This document shows positions 6,033 to 7,016 of a stretch of DNA of 7,016 nucleotides, one piece after another; within the stretch, counting starts at the first letter, position 1, and every line of letters starts with the position of its first letter. The notes beneath the pieces were generated by a model. That model ran no database searches and was not told where the DNA came from. It worked only from the letters and a program-made list of their open reading frames with translations. The translations under genes and the position numbers were made by a program. This DNA comes from JAAFIP01 sp031431335 (GTDB lineage Bacteria > Pseudomonadota > Gammaproteobacteria > Burkholderiales > Burkholderiaceae_C), in NCBI GenBank assembly GCA_031431335.1, contig JANPDG010000126.1, forward strand, positions 1-7,016, read 5' to 3'.

Positions 6033-6114
6033 TACTATACTATTAATAGCAAACTATTGAATATCCACGTCGGAAAACTGCCTTAAAATCTTCCAAAACA
6101 CGCTGCACAAAGAT
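6033..6114 (+). repeat. Dispersed intergenic repeat, copy C (long form)
   Basis: This fills nearly all of the 91-base gap between the patatin and phosphatase genes and ends at the first two bases of the phosphatase start codon. The core at 6045-6077 is identical to copy B; the whole aligns to copy A at about 66 of 82 positions. The distal half (CTGCCTTAAAATCTTCCAAAA) contains TTAAAAT, which could serve as a -10 element for the phosphatase gene, but no well-spaced -35 is visible (TTGAAT lies 21 bases earlier). Confidence 0.85.
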
Positions 6115-6637
6115 GATCTATCCAGACCCACCCGCTGTCATCCAGATTCTCATGGTCTGCATGGGCAACATCTGCCGCAGCCCGACGGCTGAGGGCGTGC
6201 TGCGGGCCAAGGTAGCGCAGGCGGGGCTGGCCAGCAGGGTGCTGATTGAGTCGGCTGGAACGCACAACTACCATCCCGGTAGCCCGCCAGATGAGCGCAG
6301 TCAGCAGCATGCGCTGCGCCGGGGGATTGACCTGTCTGGCCTGCGCGCGCGCCAGGTTCTGCAAGACGATTATGCGGATTTCGATTTGATTTTGGCGATG
6401 GACTGGGACAACTTGGCGCTCTTGCAGGTGGACTGTCCGCCGCAATATGCGGCCAAACTCAAGCTGCTGATGGAGTTTGCGGTGACCAGCGCTGACAGCG
6501 CAAACGCGGTCAGCGCGGTCGTGCCTGACCCCTACCACGGCGGGGAGGCTGGCTTTGAGCAGGTGTTGGACTTGGTCGAGCTGGCCTGCGACGGTCTGGT
6601 GCGGCACCTGCAAAGCCTGTGTGCCTTGCAGGGTTAA
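6113..6637 (+). CDS. Low-molecular-weight protein tyrosine phosphatase
   Basis: This 174-residue cytosolic phosphatase removes phosphate from protein tyrosine (sometimes arginine) through a cysteine-phosphate intermediate. The P-loop is VCMGNICRS at 15-23, with nucleophile C16 and phosphate-binding R22 in the CX5R signature, followed by SPTAEGV. The general-acid loop VPDPYHGG (137-144) supplies D139. ESAGTHNYHPG at 46-56 is also typical. It is slightly longer than the usual 150-160 residues because of about ten extra residues at the N-terminus and an Ala/Ser-rich stretch at 123-136. The ATG at 6113 has no Shine-Dalgarno and abuts a repeat; an ATG at 6152 would begin just before the P-loop and remove its first strand. 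The gene precedes iscR on the same strand, an order I recall from several Burkholderiales genomes. No tyrosine kinase or polysaccharide genes are adjacent. Confidence 0.94.
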   Translation: MIYPDPPAVIQILMVCMGNICRSPTAEGVLRAKVAQAGLASRVLIESAGTHNYHPGSPPDERSQQHALRRGIDLSGLRARQVLQDDYADFDLILAMDWDNLALLQVDCPPQYAAKLKLLMEFAVTSADSANAVSAVVPDPYHGGEAGFEQVLDLVELACDGLVRHLQSLCALQG

Positions 6638-6650
6638 AACGGGCCAATAC

Positions 6651-6667
6651 CCGAGCAGACTGCTTGG
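6651..6667 (+). terminator. Near-perfect hairpin after the phosphatase gene
   Basis: CCGAGCA and TGCTTGG pair over seven positions (one G-T wobble) around a three-base loop, 14 bases past the phosphatase stop codon and 10 bases before the IscR-like site. There is no following T-run, so it is a poor intrinsic terminator on its own. It may mark the 3' end of the phosphatase transcript or be part of the iscR control region. Confidence 0.35.
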
Positions 6668-6676
6668 TTATGTGCT

Positions 6677-6701
6677 ATACTTGACAGTAATAGTCGGAAT
6701 A
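6677..6701 (+). promoter_or_regulatory. Probable type 1 IscR site overlapping the iscR promoter
   Basis: ATACTTGAC, a short AT-rich centre and TAGTCGG fit most positions of the remembered IscR type 1 consensus (ATAsyyGACTrwwwyAGTCrrsTAT), failing mainly at the last four. The embedded TTGACA (6681-6686) is a consensus -35 box. At 17-base spacing the -10 would be AAAAAT (6704-6709), which is weak. The overlap of site and -35 matches the arrangement in E. coli, where [2Fe-2S]-IscR represses its own operon. It lies 228 bases before the iscR start codon, giving a long leader. Confidence 0.7.
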
Positions 6702-6727
6702 AGAAAAATAGCCGTAGCAGCAGAGAG

Positions 6728-6750
6728 TTAGCGGGTTAATTAGCGGGTTA
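6728..6750 (+). repeat. Tandem 11-base direct repeat in the iscR leader
   Basis: TTAGCGGGTTA occurs at 6728-6738 and again at 6740-6750, a 12-base period, just downstream of the presumed transcription start. Related AGTTA words flank it (6726, 6772). It could bind a regulator side by side on DNA or be a leader RNA element. Function unknown. Confidence 0.6.
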
Positions 6751-6777
6751 CTACTTAGGTAAAAAGCAGGTAGTTAA

Positions 6778-6875
6778 GCGCTAATGCAGATATTCAAAAA
6801 TAGGCCTCAAAGCCAAAAACAACACAAATGAGCCGTGATAAGCGGTTGGGATGGATGGAGATGATGCTTTAGCGC
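6778..6875 (+). other. Long-range stem in the iscR leader
   Basis: GCGCTAATGCA (6778-6788) and TGCTTTAGCGC (6865-6875) can pair at 10 of 11 positions, enclosing about 76 bases with no reading frame. A TTTTTT run follows at 6895-6900, about 20 bases after the stem and before the ribosome site. The leader from 6638 to 6928 is otherwise non-coding. No known riboswitch class is recognised. Pairing is seen; a regulatory role is inference. Confidence 0.35.
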
Positions 6876-6928
6876 CTGCAAGGCACTGAAGATATTTTTT
6901 AAAACTGTAAGCACTAAAGGAGCTTGCG

Positions 6929-7016
6929 ATGCGTTTAACAACAAAAGGTCGTTTTGCGGTCACCGCGATGATTGACTTGGCACTGCGCCAAAACTCAGGC
7001 CCCGTCACATTGGCGG
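6929..7016 (+). CDS. iscR: Fe-S cluster assembly regulator IscR, 5' part only
   Basis: Twenty-nine codons are present before the window ends: MRLTTKGRFAVTAMIDLALR followed by QNSGPVTLA. This is nearly the start of E. coli IscR (MRLTSKGRYAVTAMLDVAL...GPVPLA), the Rrf2-family winged-helix repressor that senses [2Fe-2S] cluster supply. The residues seen cover helix 1 and the beginning of the helix-turn-helix; the three cluster-binding cysteines near 92-104 lie outside. The start is secure, with AGGAG at 6918-6922 and a six-base spacer. A type 1 IscR site sits in its long leader, consistent with autorepression. Downstream iscS, iscU and iscA are expected but not visible. Truncation is due to the window edge, not mutation. 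Confidence 0.95.
   Translation, partial: MRLTTKGRFAVTAMIDLALRQNSGPVTLA

Noticed and set aside
6083..6613. 176-codon minus-strand frame opposite the phosphatase gene
   Set aside because: Shadow of the GC-rich phosphatase gene, whose CX5R and DPY motifs are intact.
6781..7008. 75-codon minus-strand frame in the iscR leader
   Set aside because: It runs antisense across the iscR start and has no family resemblance.
1..7016. CRISPR array, insertion sequence, tRNA, prophage or defence island
   Set aside because: No regularly spaced repeats, no transposase or recombinase, no tRNA cloverleaf and no defence-type domains were seen; all genes are housekeeping families.
1..7016. Iron-handling gene cluster (yggX, hemH, iscR) as a functional unit
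   Set aside because: The three genes lie in different orientations with unrelated genes between them, and only iscR shows an iron-related control site, so co-location may be chance.

Overview
The window looks like a chromosomal core region of a betaproteobacterium in Burkholderiales, most likely Comamonadaceae or a close relative. This rests on protein resemblance (DsbB, HemH, IscR), on a low-molecular-weight phosphatase gene directly upstream of iscR, and on AT-rich intergenic repeats with ATAGC / GCTACTAAT / AATAGCGCTAT words, which I associate from memory with that family. Coding DNA is GC-rich with little spare space. There are no tRNA or rRNA genes, no CRISPR array and no insertion sequence.

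Layout, left to right: a stand-alone FAD oxidoreductase resembling the C-terminal half of MnmC (minus, 64-1212); yggX, an Fe(II)-trafficking protein (minus, 1307-1579); dsbB, divergent from yggX (plus, 1710-2237); hemH, ferrochelatase, convergent with dsbB (minus, 2263-3390); a YigB-like HAD phosphatase, divergent from hemH with only 19 bases between starts (plus, 3410-4117); an HSD10-type short-chain dehydrogenase, convergent with the HAD gene (minus, 4216-4974); a patatin-like lipoprotein, divergent from the dehydrogenase across a clear operator-like palindrome (plus, about 5113-6021); a low-molecular-weight protein tyrosine phosphatase (plus, 6113-6637); and, after a 291-base leader, the first 29 codons of iscR (plus, 6929 to the window edge).

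The genes do not form one pathway. Three concern iron (yggX, hemH, iscR), and iscR is presumably the first gene of an isc Fe-S assembly operon continuing to the right. The iscR leader has a good match to a type 1 IscR site over a TTGACA -35 box, as expected for autorepression, plus a tandem 11-base repeat and a long-range stem. The dehydrogenase carries an ACGT-rich palindrome overlapping its likely promoter, which fits control by a branched-chain or fatty acid degradation regulator.

The most unusual content lies between the genes. A roughly 33-base repeat core occurs three times (near 1210, 4164 and 6045). A diverged copy sits at the 3' end of dsbB and a possible one inside dsbB. Two copies share about 82 bases: one reaches the start codon of the phosphatase, the other overlaps the start codon of the MnmC-like gene. 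I see no convincing new defence system or multi-gene novelty; the repeat family is the best lead.
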